Below are positions 1 to 11,900 of a stretch of 60,000 nt of DNA, piece after piece. The notes beneath the pieces are model-generated. The model did no database searches and was not told the DNA's origin. It worked only from the letters and a program-made list of their open reading frames with translations. Made by a program: the position numbers and the translations under genes. The stretch covers positions 19,881,001-19,941,000 of the forward strand of contig NC_092680.1 of the NCBI RefSeq assembly GCF_964355755.1. Reading direction: 5' to 3'. Position 1 is the first letter of the stretch. Every line of letters starts with the position of its first letter. Source of the stretch: Antedon mediterranea (lineage: Eukaryota; Echinodermata; Crinoidea; Comatulida; Antedonidae).

Positions 1-62
1 AAACAAAAATGAATTGCGTATAGCTGATTCTCGGTAAATTTATTTTATCAAAGAAAAATACA

Positions 63-190
63 GTAGGGCCTACAGCATCACATGTGTTCCACATGTATTA
101 TAGACTATGATATTATCATTAACATATAACCTTTCATGATACAGGCATCACATGAGATGTATTTTCCTATGATCTGTCATAGGCCTATGT
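63..190 (+). repeat. Dispersed repeat with CATGATACAGGCATCACAT, copy 1
   Basis: Shares TACAGCATCACATGTGTTCC, ATAACC and CATGATACAGGCATCACAT in the same order with the reverse complement of 40766-40862, and CATGATACAGGCATCACATG with 29320-29339. Class of element unknown. Confidence 0.65.
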
Positions 191-3100
191 GGAGATACAA
201 CACTAATAATTGGGCGTAGGCCTAATTATATTAAATATTGTGAAACCACATTTAACACTTTTTCTAGTAAATAATTAAAGTCGTGTGTTTTTTTTTTCAT
301 TTCAATTCATTCTCGTCTAATGCAATAATTATTAAATCATATTTAACACAATATTTGATAGCAGTCTTTTTGTATAAGTAATAATTAGCAAATAAATAAC
401 TAAATGAGCTATTGACTTGGTTATAACAAAGATCATCAACTTTCGAAAACTAGTTAAATAAACAAAAAACATTTATTCGTTGTTTTTTACATTCAAAATT
501 CTAAAATGTGTTGTCAACCGAATTCCAAGTCTATTTATAAGGTATGTTTGGACACTTTCTATTGATTATCAATTTAATTTTGCATTCAACGTCTTTCAAT
601 ACGATTAATTTAAAGTTCGTTTATTCAATCAAATTTTACAGTTAATCAGTAATTACGTATTAGTTGAGAATATATTTAAAATGGGATTTACGATTGGTCA
701 ATTTACATTTATAAATGAAACCGTATTGAGTTTGTAATATAAACGCGTCATATGTTCCAAAATTTGATTTTATAATTATAATGGTCACAATTTTTAACAA
801 TACAGAAAAAGATCAAGGTATTACTATACCTATTTGCGTCTGCGACACGATCAAATATATTATATAACTAAATAAAAATAAATGGTAAATGTTTCGATCA
901 CTTAGCGCCACCAATGTCGATATGAGTGGTACATTCTTCTTCTTTTTCAGTACAAATTGTATTCACGCTAAATCTCCCTTTACCACAAATATTACGAAAA
1001 CACCTCGACCTGTCAATTCAACGTATTCAGTGCTCTGTCGGATATGTATCCACACAACAAGATGCATATATGATCTAATGTCAAATGTATTTGATCTTAG
1101 GCATTCTACTATACTATTGTCTTATTTGCAACACCATGGCGACTTTTATATATTATCGAATTATAGATTACAGATGATATCACTGGAAGCCAATGGAATA
1201 CCTACTTAAACTATTTATAAACTTATACACGTTTTTCAAGTATCATTATAAATGAATAAACATTCTTAATTCTAAGAAGAAAACAATTTATTTACACAAT
1301 AAAATACATGTTAAGAACAATAGATAATAAGTATAAAGCGATTAATTCACTTCTTTAGTCATATTATTGTTTCTAAAAACTGTAATATGACCCGCATATT
1401 GTAACTTTAATAACTATAATCTGTTAAATCGTTCTGCTTATACACCAATTGTAGATACAATTACTTTGTATATTTACAACTTTTAATCTAACCAGCTATT
1501 GTTAAAAAATTATGATATTAAAAGCTTATTATGTACACAAGATACAAATTTTTTTTCGGAACTGAAATGATGAATGTTCCAACATTGAAACTTCTTCTGT
1601 GGAAAAAAAAAATCTCCAAACTTATTGTTTTATTCACAGAGGCGACAGAAATTGTACTGAAAAAATTCCAGAGTTTTTAAATTATCTAGACTTATTCAAC
1701 AATTTGATTATACCTTTTAATAAAATCTAGATTTGAAACATTAGAGCAAAATATCATTGCCTATTTTTAATATTTAAACGTTATTATAATTTTTTTAAAT
1801 AAAGGTATTGGACGCGAAGTATGGGAACTTTTTTGTGTCGATTAAACATATCTCTTTATGTAAAATAATAATAATTACATTGGTCAACTTATTTGACAAA
1901 AAGACCAAACAAAAAGCTTTTGCTTGTCTGGATTTGGCCTTGTAAATTTAATACAAAGTAATTATTTAACAGACGCAGTTGTTTTGTACAACAAAGATAA
2001 TGTTACAAAATTAATATCTATGCTATAATAAATGATAGATGTGAGAATTAAATACATTATTATACAAATAATGAATGGGAGATTAGCTGTTCTATTTAAC
2101 TCTGCTCTAATTTAAATCGCAGCTCGAGAAGGTCATGAAGACCACTTAAAACGGTACAATCCCTTTTAAGAATTCTATAAACGGGATTCATAGTCTTTGT
2201 TTGAATATATACAAATAAACAAGTAAATAAGAAATAAATAAACAAGGATACTAAACACTCATCAGAGTTATATTACATGTGGTTGTATCTATTATAGTAA
2301 ACGGCGAGGTTTGAATTTGAACTGTTCTGTGGATTGCAGACTCAATCATTACAACCTTCATGATACAGAAACAAATCCGATTGGATTGAACTTTTCTTCA
2401 TTCATATTGATTAACTTTAGGGTGGCTCAATTTATATTAGTCCAATAACAATTCAATTTAGATTAAAAGTTGATCTGAGATTGATAAAATGAATTAATAC
2501 TGAAATTGGAAGATAAGCCAATGATCCGTTCATTTGAGAATACTCTCATATGTTTTTTTATAGATGTATATTCCAGAAATATAAATGACGTAATAAAAAT
2601 GACATAAGCCTAGAAGCACGAAGACACAATTCGTTAATCTGAATAAGAAAGAACGCTACTGTAATGAATATGCGCAGGCGTTATTGTAATTATATTAGTA
2701 CTGATTGCTAGCTTATTAATATCCAGGCTATTGAACATACTAATGGGTAAATACAGAAATAGTTTTTTTTACAAGGATATACTTGTTTTTATTATTATGT
2801 ACATTATGCATCAGTGATAATTCTAATATAATGTTTAAAGAATTTAATATACATATGTACTTATATACAAATATCGTATTATAAATATATAATGAACGAT
2901 ATAAAGTACATTTTTAAGCTAGTGTCGTGTGTGCCAAAAGAGGTACTGTTTAGACTATCTTTCTACCTCTTTATGTAAATCTCTCTCTATAAGTTGTTCT
3001 TGGTTGTAGCTTTACTATAAACAAGGTGGTTAAAGTAGAGGAAAATTTCATATAACTAATTGTAGCGCAGGACAATCAAATTAAGAATAAAAGAAGTGAC

Positions 3101-3239
3101 TATCCAATCGGACTGGTACCATGTGGTCATAATGGCAAATGTGAGTTACGCCTATAACGCTAACTTATTGTATACATAATACAAGTCTTACTTAATGCAA
3201 AAGAATACAATCTATTCTTTAGAGTAAATTTTCACCCAT

Positions 3240-3470
3240 TGAGGAATGTTTTTAAAGTCACTCTGTAGCGAATTTTATTTCACTCATTCCAGAATAAACT
3301 ACTTAAGTGATTACAATATTTACGATAATTCAAACCACTACTATAGAGTGAAAACTCGCTCTAGTCAGGGAAGAGTGAAATTACACTCTTCCCTGCTCTT
3401 GTAGGGCGAAAACAATTCACAAACGAGTGGAATTTCACTCGTACAATAAGAGAGTAAAATATACATTAAT
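3240..3470. repeat. Cluster of GAGTGAAA/TTTCACTC hairpins
   Basis: Contains a perfect 12-bp stem with a 6-base loop at 3366-3395 (CAGGGAAGAGTG and its complement) and a perfect 7-bp stem with a 6-base loop at 3423-3442 (ACGAGTG). Related half-motifs lie at about 3252, 3280, 3346 and 3451. Looks like a fold-back element or its remains. Confidence 0.75.
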
Positions 3471-3756
3471 TAAAACTATATAATTAGTAGAACTGTTCTA
3501 TTTTCTTTTTCATCACGAATCATCTAATTATTGTTCACTCTTATTCGTTATTGTTATATCGATTGAATAGCTTTATGTTCATGACGTACGTTGTTGGAAA
3601 GAGGTCGGAAGTATAAAGATAAGAGGTGATATAATATGATGCTAATAACCTGAACCTAATGTTTGCTACAACTGTATAACACAAAAGGCAATTCAGTATC
3701 CTTCTCTAACTTTCACATGTAGTTTTGATTAACAATTCGCTTACTATCATCTTTGT

Positions 3757-3762
3757 TTTATT
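3757..3762 (-). promoter_or_regulatory. Candidate poly(A) signal of the receptor gene
   Basis: AATAAA on the minus strand, about 127 bases after the receptor stop codon. It is the first canonical signal seen downstream; in AT-rich DNA such hexamers are common, so this is positional inference. Confidence 0.5.
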
Positions 3763-3888
3763 TCAAAAATACAAAGTTATTGCAAGAAAGTGACGTCACA
3801 TGTAGCCTAGTCTCAAATTCCTCGTTTATACTAAGAAATACCGTCTTTATATTATTATTACACAGTACAATGTGCTGAGTGACTTTAT

Positions 3889-4035
3889 TCAACTTTTTGC
3901 TTGAGGTTCGTACGATTGAAACAATAATGGCGCAGATAGGATTATTCCACTTGTTCCGCAAATAACAGAAATCAGAAAAACCCACAGGAATATTCTGTCG
4001 ATTACCATAGCAACGTATTTCCAATCTTCACTCAC
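3889..4035 (-). CDS. Receptor exon 6: M4 and C terminus
   Basis: 147 bases from acceptor TTTTAG to the stop TGA at 3891-3889. Encodes [20 protein letters not shown], the M4 helix, and a short tail ending QAKS. The phase-0 junction restores the family's [14 protein letters not shown] block. A longer open frame over this exon, in another phase and reaching 3758, is spurious. Confidence 0.95.
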   Translation of the reverse strand: MSEDWKYVAMVIDRIFLWVFLISVICGTSGIILSAPLLFQSYEPQAKS

Positions 4036-7000
4036 CTAAAAGTAGATATAAGAAACAAAATAATCAGATATTTCAATAAATTACTACAGAGAAAAGAGAC
4101 TATAATCTGTAACGAAATTGTATATTGTATTACTGTACAAAACACAAAACAGCTACTAAACAACATATTAAATCAGATCGTGAAATTAGGGGAAAGTGTA
4201 ACGTGGAGGGAGGAAAAAGAGGTGGAAAGAGAGAGGAGGAAAAAGAGGTGGAAAGAGAGAGGAGGAAAAAGAGGTGGAAAGAGAGGTAGAGCGGAGGAAA
4301 AAGAGCTGGAAAGAGAGGTAGAGAGGAGGAAAGAGAGGTGGAGAGGACGAAAGGGAGGTAGAGAGGTGAAAAAAGAGGTGGAGAGGAGGAAAAGGAGGTG
4401 GAGAGGTGAAAAGAGAGGTGGAGAGGAGGAAAGGGAGGTGGAGAGGACGAAAGGGAAGTAAACAGGTGGAAAGAGAGCGGGAAAGGAGGAAAGAGAGGAG
4501 GACAGATAGGTGGAGAGGAGGAAAGAGAGGTAGAGAGGTAAAAAGAGAGGTGGAGAGGAGGAAAGGGAGGTGGAGAGGACGAAAGGGAAGTAAACAGGTG
4601 GAAAGAGAGCGGGAAAGGAGGAAAGAGAGGAGGACAGATAGGTGGAGAGGAGAAAAGAGAGGTGGAAAGAGATGTGGAGAGGAGGAAAGGGAGGTGGAAA
4701 GGACGAAAGGGAAGTAAACAGGTGGAAAGAGAGGGGGAAAGGAAGAAAGAGAGGAGGACAGATAGGTGGAGAGGAGGAAAGAGAGGTGGAAAGAGATGTG
4801 GAGAGGAGGAAAGATTGGTGGCGAGAAGAACATAGAAGTAGAGAAGAGGAAAGAAACGGTGGAGAGGAGGAAAGAGAGCTGGAGATGAGGAAAGAGAGGG
4901 GTAGAGGAGGAAGAAAGTTAAACATGCTAAAATTGTGAGGCTATAGATCAATGTAGTAGTTTAGCAAGAAAATCTTACATTTTCATATATTTCTTCGTTC
5001 TTCAAGTGATTAGCAATGAACTTAACGCCCTCTACAGCTTGTAGAAATTCATGTGAGCATTGACGCGGCCCTTGTGTGCCTGGGACATCTTTTCCACCAG
5101 ACAACAAATCTTCCATCCTCATACGACTGAACCCGCCAGAGTGATGATTTTCAAATAAATCTCTTCCATTTGATTTCTTAATATCATTGTCTTTATGTAT
5201 TACTTCATTCATTTCAAATTGTTTGAAATTTATTTTTTCTAGCTTCTCTCTCCTGCTAAGATATTTTTTGGGTCTTGACATACAAAGCAATGGAGGTAAA
5301 GTTTCTAAAAATAGTTTTTTTACCCACGGTTTCATTGTGTGTGTGCTTGGCGCTCTGTAGTGAATATTTAAAACAACCACTGTAATCACAATTGATAATG
5401 TTACAAGAACCATCGTAAAAAGAAGATAACGACCGATTAAGGGGATCAGAAGTGACGTTGGCGGGATGATATCCGCTATAAGTAAAAGAAACACAGTAAG
5501 CGCCAAGAGAATAGATATACATAAAGTGATTTTTTCACCTGAATCCGATGGCAAGTAAAACACTAATACGGTCAGGAATGAAATCAACACGCATGGGATG
5601 ATTAGGTTTACTGTATAAAATAACGGTTTTCTTCGTATTCTTAAGTCAAACGTAATGTCGACGTAAACCTGATCGCAACAAGGATAACGTATGACTTGAC
5701 GTGTGGCTGGTGAGCTGATAATGTCCCATTCACCACTTTCCCAGTAGTCCTCTAGATCGACTTGATCTTTCCCTGGGTTAAGATCGATTAGAGATCCATC
5801 GTAAGTCCACGATCCGAATTTCATAATACATCTCTGTTCATCAAACGGGAAGTAGCGAACATTTATTTGGCATGAACTCTTATAGATTGCAGGTGGTAGC
5901 CAGTATATCAATCCATTGCTATATACTAAGCATTTTGTCATCAGTGTCACTTCATACTGGCCGTCTGCACTAAAAATAAAAATAAGTTCAATGTTTAGTT
6001 CTGAGAGGAAATCATAATGATATTGATATGATGCTTGTTACATTGAGGCATGATAATTTAACAGCTTAAGCAGCTTTGCTTCAGGTAGATGCTAAGTTAA
6101 TTGTTCAGACGTTTGCTGTACGCACAGTACATAAGTACAATTAACGTTATGGATATGATAACGAATAAAATGTGATCAACATAATCATTATCAGTCATTA
6201 TCAACCTTCATCATCAATACCAATAATAATAATTCACTTCTCTGAATTTCAAACAAACCTGATGAATCTTTTCTATGATCTCTAATAATGTTATTGTTGT
6301 CGAATTTATAATAGCGCTTTTATATAAGCAGATTTTCCCAACAACATAATGGTATATATTTCAGTATGAAAGGAGTTAATTATCCTGCTTCTCCATGTAT
6401 TCATTATTATTATTAATTTTGATTGCATATTATTCAATAAACTGTGTCGGTGTAAATTTTAAAAATGTTTACAAAAGCCTGAACGTTTATTAGTACCCTT
6501 TACCGTGCAATAGAACTAGATGTTTCCCGAAATTAACCAATCAAGGCAGAGATACATAGGCATATAGGCGCTATCAAACATCATAATTAATATTCATCAT
6601 GATAATACAGTGGAGTATTTACTTATTATACAAAACTAGATCTGGAAGCCATAACATTTCAGAAGGAACTCGAAGAATGGAGATTCCATTATAATCTGCA
6701 GGGTCCCATGCTAACTTGTAGTCATACCATTGCTGAAAAAAGGAGAGAACATACTTGTAAGCACCCTCTAATCATTATTTTGTCATCAATGGGGCGCCTA
6801 AATATAAGTTAACCCACTGGGCTAGACTGAAAGGTTTCCCCTCTTCAAAAATGGTTATAATTAAATAAATAAAAAAAAAAAATGACGAATAATAGTCTGC
6901 TATAATCAGCTTTCAATATGCTTATTATAAATGGTAATGTTCTTGCATGGTAATATGGAATATATTTACATATTGTGTTTGTTTTCTGTAAGTTATTCAC

Positions 7001-8916
7001 CAATATATGATATTTAAAAACAATACTTTACCTGTTTAAGCCAAACGTTTGTTGTCATGATTTGGTTCTTTTCATCCTTGAATTAATAAAAATTTATTAG
7101 AAATTAGCCACAAATATGTATTTTTATCTTGAAAAAGTATAAGTAGCTCCATCAGTTTTCTGGTCAAGAAAAGTTAGATGACAATTTGTCGGTTAAAGTT
7201 CTGATGCCGGACACTTTTTAAATGTTTACTGATGCGCGCCCTCATGATTACCAAAGTGTCACCTACCTTGCAAATATCGTTTTAAATGCATGAATTACAC
7301 ATTATGGTTAAGTTGGTTTATGATTTTTAACTTACCACATCAATTAACTGTGACATAGTGAGACTGAACTCCACTTCGAGTTTTTCGGAATTATTCCGGA
7401 CTGGACGAATTAGCCGATTGTAACCTGTGAACAATTTATTGAACAGCCGCTCCTCAGATTCTGCTCCCGTAGAACCTAAAAAACATATATCAAAGGATCA
7501 ATGTTGTGATTCAAATGCATTGTTTTGTGCTTTAACAAACCATAAACCATGATAATATCATAAATACCTCCCTCTATGTTTTAATAAAGACCCATTTAGT
7601 ACCGTTATCTCCTGTCCGCCTGGATTACCAGGATACGCAGCTGCAGCACGTGATTCGTATTTGATGTTCACTCTCAAACAATGAAAATGTTATAACAAAT
7701 CAATATGTACAAGCAGAATATGTACTTATAATTAATGAGACGATAGTGATTAGAATGTAGAGTCGATCTAATTGAGTTGTCATCCCCGTGGAACGCAAGC
7801 TTCATGCATCGGTCAGTCCCAACGGTGAGCAATTCAAAGTAATTGATTGTAATAATTTGAATCTTTCTACGCCCATCATGCAAACCAGGCTGGCATGAGA
7901 CGAAGTTGTCTGGTTCGAATAATGCGTTTTTTAAATGATAAATTATGTAGGCGTATTATACTAATATTTTCTCGCTGTCTTTCAAATTGTTACTAATGAT
8001 AATACCAAGAAAAAAAATGAGATTAGGCCTACACTCTTCCTGATTATACTCTATAATTTCAATATGCAATACTGAGGTATTCACTTGCCATAACTGAATT
8101 GTTTAGAAAGGATTTACCCATAAGATATTTTATTACAAATTGTTTCTGTGTGCAGGCAAATTACTAGTATTGTCAACAAGATATCATAGACAAGGACAAA
8201 TATCAGTATCTCTACATTAAATAATGACAATCTTAGGCACCATTCAACATACGAATGTCATAAAGAATTACCATAGGCCTACTACCAACATTGTATTAAG
8301 AGAAGGAACAGAACACATTTGTCTGTATCAACATTACGCAGTAACAGATGAATTATTAAACTATCATATTTCGTGTCTGTCAATATATCAGGTTTAATAA
8401 TGTGACTGCTTCCACGTTTTGCATTGTAACACAGTTTATATAGAAATACAAACAAATATTATATGTAATGATACAGGGTTGGTCAAACCACGTCAGAGTA
8501 AGCTTATTTCTGTTTCAATTATGTTTATTCGTGTGTTTTAAATTTATACACGTAGTTGGATATGTAGGCCTACCTTTTTCCACCAATAATTTATGAAATG
8601 TAAAATGCCCGACGTATAGTTGAATCTACGTATTATGAACTACCACATAAAAATTCAATAGTTTTGTCTGAATCTGACCTTTAAACACGATTTGTGATGT
8701 ACAGTATGTACCAAAGTTTTAAAGAAATTATTAGCGCCCTCTATGTTGACATTGTTACTAATGTTCATTAGAAAACATTGCGTGGTTGTTATTTAGCAAA
8801 TTAATGTGAAGTAAATGGTTTTAATTTAAATTAAGTAAAATTAGAAATAGAAAGACAAAAAGTAACTTACCTTTTCCGAAAGACAGAAGGCAGACAAGTA
8901 GAATTAGCGAATCCAT
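3889..8916 (-). CDS. Nicotinic acetylcholine receptor alpha-type subunit, complete six-exon gene
   Basis: Encodes one subunit of a pentameric acetylcholine-gated cation channel of the plasma membrane. Exons on the minus strand are 8916-8871, 7475-7336, 7076-7032, 6732-6623, 5969-4979 and 4035-3889; all junctions are GT-AG and the joined frame gives 492 codons plus stop, a normal subunit length. Visible landmarks: hydrophobic signal peptide at residues 1 to about 17; loop A (WLPDLVLYN) near 105-113; Cys-loop C147-C161 with 13 residues between; loop B SWTYDG with W168; loop C Y209, C211-C212, Y216. The adjacent cysteine pair defines an alpha subunit. M1 is about 231-253, M2 about 260-280 with GEK at its inner end and D280 outside, M3 about 294-316, M4 about 456-478. 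The M2-M3 sequence resembles heteromeric (alpha2/3/4-like) rather than alpha7 subunits. The exact subtype is not resolved. Confidence 0.95.
4195..4920. repeat. Purine-rich minisatellite inside the last receptor intron
   Basis: About 720 bases that are almost all A and G on the plus strand, built from variants of GAGAGGAGGAAAGAGAGGTG. A higher-order unit is visible: the block GAAAGGGAAGTAAACAGG recurs at 4449, 4581 and 4705, spacings of 132 and 124 bases. It lies wholly within the intron 4036-4978, so the transcript carries the pyrimidine-rich strand. Long open frames on both strands here are products of the repeat. Confidence 0.95.
4979..5969 (-). CDS. Receptor exon 5: Cys-loop, loops B and C, M1 to M3, cytoplasmic loop
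   Basis: A single 991-base exon from [12 protein letters not shown] to NEEIYEN. It carries the Cys-loop, both main agonist-binding aromatics, the vicinal cysteines, M1, M2, M3 and nearly all of the intracellular loop (about 319-444). In many animal homologues this region is split by further introns; here it is not. The true exon starts 19 bases 5' of the GTG at 5950, at an acceptor TTTTTAG, and ends at donor GTAAGA. Confidence 0.97.
6623..6732 (-). CDS. Receptor exon 4 (110 bases), loop D to loop A
   Basis: 110 bases, again the classic size for this exon. Encodes [11 protein letters not shown] through WLPDLVLYN and ends inside an Asn codon (AA, completed by T in exon 5). Acceptor TTTTTCAG, donor GTAAAT. 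Confidence 0.95.
7032..7076 (-). CDS. Receptor exon 3 (45 bases)
   Basis: Exactly 45 bases encoding [15 protein letters not shown], with acceptor CAAG and donor GTAAAG. A 45-base exon here is the classic size in animal nicotinic receptor genes, which supports the model. Confidence 0.95.
7336..7475 (-). CDS. Receptor exon 2: N-terminal helix and first beta strands
   Basis: 140 bases from acceptor TTTTAG to donor GTAAGT. Encodes the [20 protein letters not shown] type N-terminal helix of nicotinic subunits and the strand ending in [10 protein letters not shown]43-N44-S45 is a potential glycosylation site. Confidence 0.93.
8871..8916 (-). CDS. Receptor exon 1: start codon and signal peptide
   Basis: 46 coding bases, [15 protein letters not shown] plus one base of a Gly codon, followed by donor GTAAGT. 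It is the only ATG upstream that opens a hydrophobic leader in frame with exon 2. The 5' untranslated part was not delimited. Confidence 0.85.
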
Positions 8917-11900
8917 TGTGTAGAAAAACGTAGGCCTAACTAGGTAATTAATATAAAAGGACCACGTCTTCTCAGTTAACAGCACAACGGGTTATCATCT
9001 GTAAGATAAATACAAAATGAATTGATCACCGAATAATCATCATCGCCATGTTTCAAAATGAACTCCTATTTTTTTTTTCTCGTTCTTTTCACACTCTCGT
9101 CTTTTTATATTTTCTGTAGGCTTATACAGTAGGCCTAAAACAAGTTAATGTTCAAAGCCTCTCAACATTGCCCTTTTTCTACTAAAACATGAATAAAAAA
9201 GACAAACATCTCTAACGTGAAAATGCACATTAATTATGTTTATGATTTCAATAGGTCTATATAATAGTTATTTATCATTGAAACACGAGTGCCCATGAAA
9301 TACGTAGATTATGAGTCTCAGTAACCAGCAACATTGTATTCCTTACACAGTCTGATATAAATCTCATCTATACTGTAACACACACTAATGCTAGACTATT
9401 ATACGTCAGATACATTACAAACATTAACGATACATTGTTTACAAGGAAATCAGTCTATGGTGCCAAACTAGATATTATAACTTACCGTGATATGATGAGA
9501 CAAACATATCTTATGCCTACATGTTATTTTCCGTTATTATTTCCCTACCGTTCATTAGATACAATAATAAAGTGTGTTTAATTAGGCTAAGATTAGTCTC
9601 AAAGGATCATGGACAATTCACCATTATCATTCAAATTTAGCTCAGGCCTTGTTATGTGTACATAGAAAAGCGTTCGATACGTTGACAACAGCATACCTTG
9701 TATAAAACATAAAAGGAGCTATTCAATTTATCGGGTGATTTTTAATGGACGTAAAAAGCATAACCTTATTATGTCAAGGTCATGATGGTATTGTGAAGAT
9801 AACATTATTGCCACCGTTAAATAATAATAATAACACGCCTTGTTATCAAATCAAATAGATTGGTTTGCATCTTTTCTTTAGGGAGACAATTATTAGCAAT
9901 AAAGTCACAAAAGGCCTTAAAAACGGGGTAATAGGCCTATAGGCCGGCCGGTGCCTAATGTTTTTACTCTCTTGAAAATATGTAGGCCTATCCGTGCATT
10001 TTTAGGTAGGATACATCATGTATATTCACCCTATTATTCACATTGTAATACGGCCTTATTCACGAGCTTATATCTTTATATTATACTGCATAGGTCCAAG
10101 ATTTCAATTAAAATATTCTAAGCATTTAAACATCCAGGGCAATGTTAAATTTTATTACTTTACGAATTGTTTCGCTTCCCATAAATCCTCAACTTTAAAT
10201 GCTATTTGGTGATAATGTGTTGTAACATTTAATAGTGAAAAACTTCAAAATGTCACTCATCACCCTCATAAAAAAAAAATCTTCTAGTAATAGGCTACTG
10301 TTTTAGTCTGAATTTGTATACATACAGTCTCAAGTTTAAAGGTTAAGTTTTGTTTTAAAGACAAAACAGGATTTAATATCAATGATACAACTTGAACGAA
10401 CAATAACGTTACACAACAATATCAAAGAACACAGTGTTATACAGTGTATTATTAGCTGTAAGATAATATGATAATAATGATGAGTTATAAGGCAAATGTT
10501 GATGTTAAATGATGAGTGTGTTAATGACATAAGAACTGATGATATGACAGGCCGTTAATGATCTCATACGATAAAGACAGTCAAGATAAGATTTAAAACA
10601 AATTACTGTATAAATAAAACTGTAACAATAGGCCTATGTGAGTGGGCTTCATAATAAACCAACCATTATTTGGACTGACGCGAGAAAACTTGAAAGAATT
10701 GGTTAGTAATTAAATGTTTCGCGATTCGCGATTGGTAAATCTATAACTTCATATTTTTCTCCAACTACTATTTTTTTTTAGAGAAATATGATATTAGTAA
10801 TTTAAATTTTGTAATTTTAGATTTCCGATTGGTAAATCTATAACTTTCCTGCAACTATTATTTTTAAATGTTGACATTTCTACTCATTCCAACAGTTGTA
10901 CCATTGAAGTTTGTTCTTCAAGAATGATAGTGTGGTTATGGTGCTGTAATATGACCTGACGACACCTAGATGGATTATTTCTGTTATTTGAAATCCATTA
11001 AAGTAATCATTCAGAACATGCTGAAGATTCAACGTTGATGGTTAATGTCTAACCACTTAAGATTCTCCGTTCCCCCTGTCTTGTTGAGTATTCACTTTCC
11101 ATATTCGTTAACATTATTTAATAGCAGAAAAGTGTTCAACTTGAATACTCGGTCTAGTAATATTAACAAATGCCACAAAAAGGTTAAAATGTCAGAGTTA
11201 TCAGACCAAATGTAAAAAAACAATGAACAAAGCGGAAATGAAAATCTTGAGAAAATCAGTTTAAGAAGGTTATTAAAAAAAAATTACCATAAGACATGCA
11301 AATAACACATCTTCTCTGACGTCATTGATCATTGAGTACGACATTACGATTGTATTGGCAAATAACATCATGAAAGACATTACTGTTGATTAGTTTTCTG
11401 TCTAAGTTCCAAATTAATAATTGTAATAAATACTTTATGACTGAAGCATACTTTGAGAAATAGCAAACTATTCCGAATTCACATCAAGCTCATAGCCAGG
11501 GGTAAGGGTCAACGAACGAACCTTATCCTTTTTGCTGAAGTGGCCCTTTTCAATGAGACCAGCAGCAAAAGTGATGATAGTTCTCTCCTTTATGACACTT
11601 TTTGCCTTTTATGGAAAACATCCTGTACATACACATGATGAAAAAAATAAATAAAAAAACGAGTGATATTTTTCAACTAATTACAATTCTTCACTCTATG
11701 AATTCAGCAGACTGAGTACAGATACCTGAATGAATTCGAGATACGGTATCTCTACAGGATACTTAGACAATGTCTTGATTAATGACACACAGCCAAAGAA
11801 ACAACGTTAATAAACATCTCAGGAATACGTGTATATATGCACATGTTGAAGAATACTAACATCCTAGACTATAAACAATCCGTACTGCTTTAAATGATAT

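Larger units (their letters stand above)
1..3756. other. Gene-poor AT-rich flank left of the receptor gene
   Basis: No recognisable gene. It contains a copy of a dispersed repeat (about 63-190), a hairpin cluster (3240-3470), and an open frame at about 949-1209 that follows a good acceptor-like sequence (TTCTTCTTCTTTTTCAG) but has no family resemblance. Confidence 0.6.

Noticed and set aside
889-1209. 106-codon plus frame with an acceptor-like sequence inside
   Set aside because: No family resemblance, AT-rich codons, and no donor or partner exons; kept only as a remark on the flank.
3758-4024. 88-codon minus frame over the last receptor exon
   Set aside because: It is in the wrong phase. 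The correct phase gives the M4 helix and stops at 3889.
4130-4951. Long open frames of up to 273 codons on both strands, rich in Ser/Leu/Pro or Arg/Lys/Glu
   Set aside because: They are created by the stop-poor GA/CT minisatellite inside a receptor intron and lack any domain or splice logic.
5256-5522. 88-codon minus frame inside receptor exon 5
   Set aside because: Shadow of the true frame, which is conserved throughout.
8946-8963. TATAAAAGG as a TATA box for the receptor gene
   Set aside because: It reads in the plus direction, opposite to the gene, and AT-rich matches are common here.
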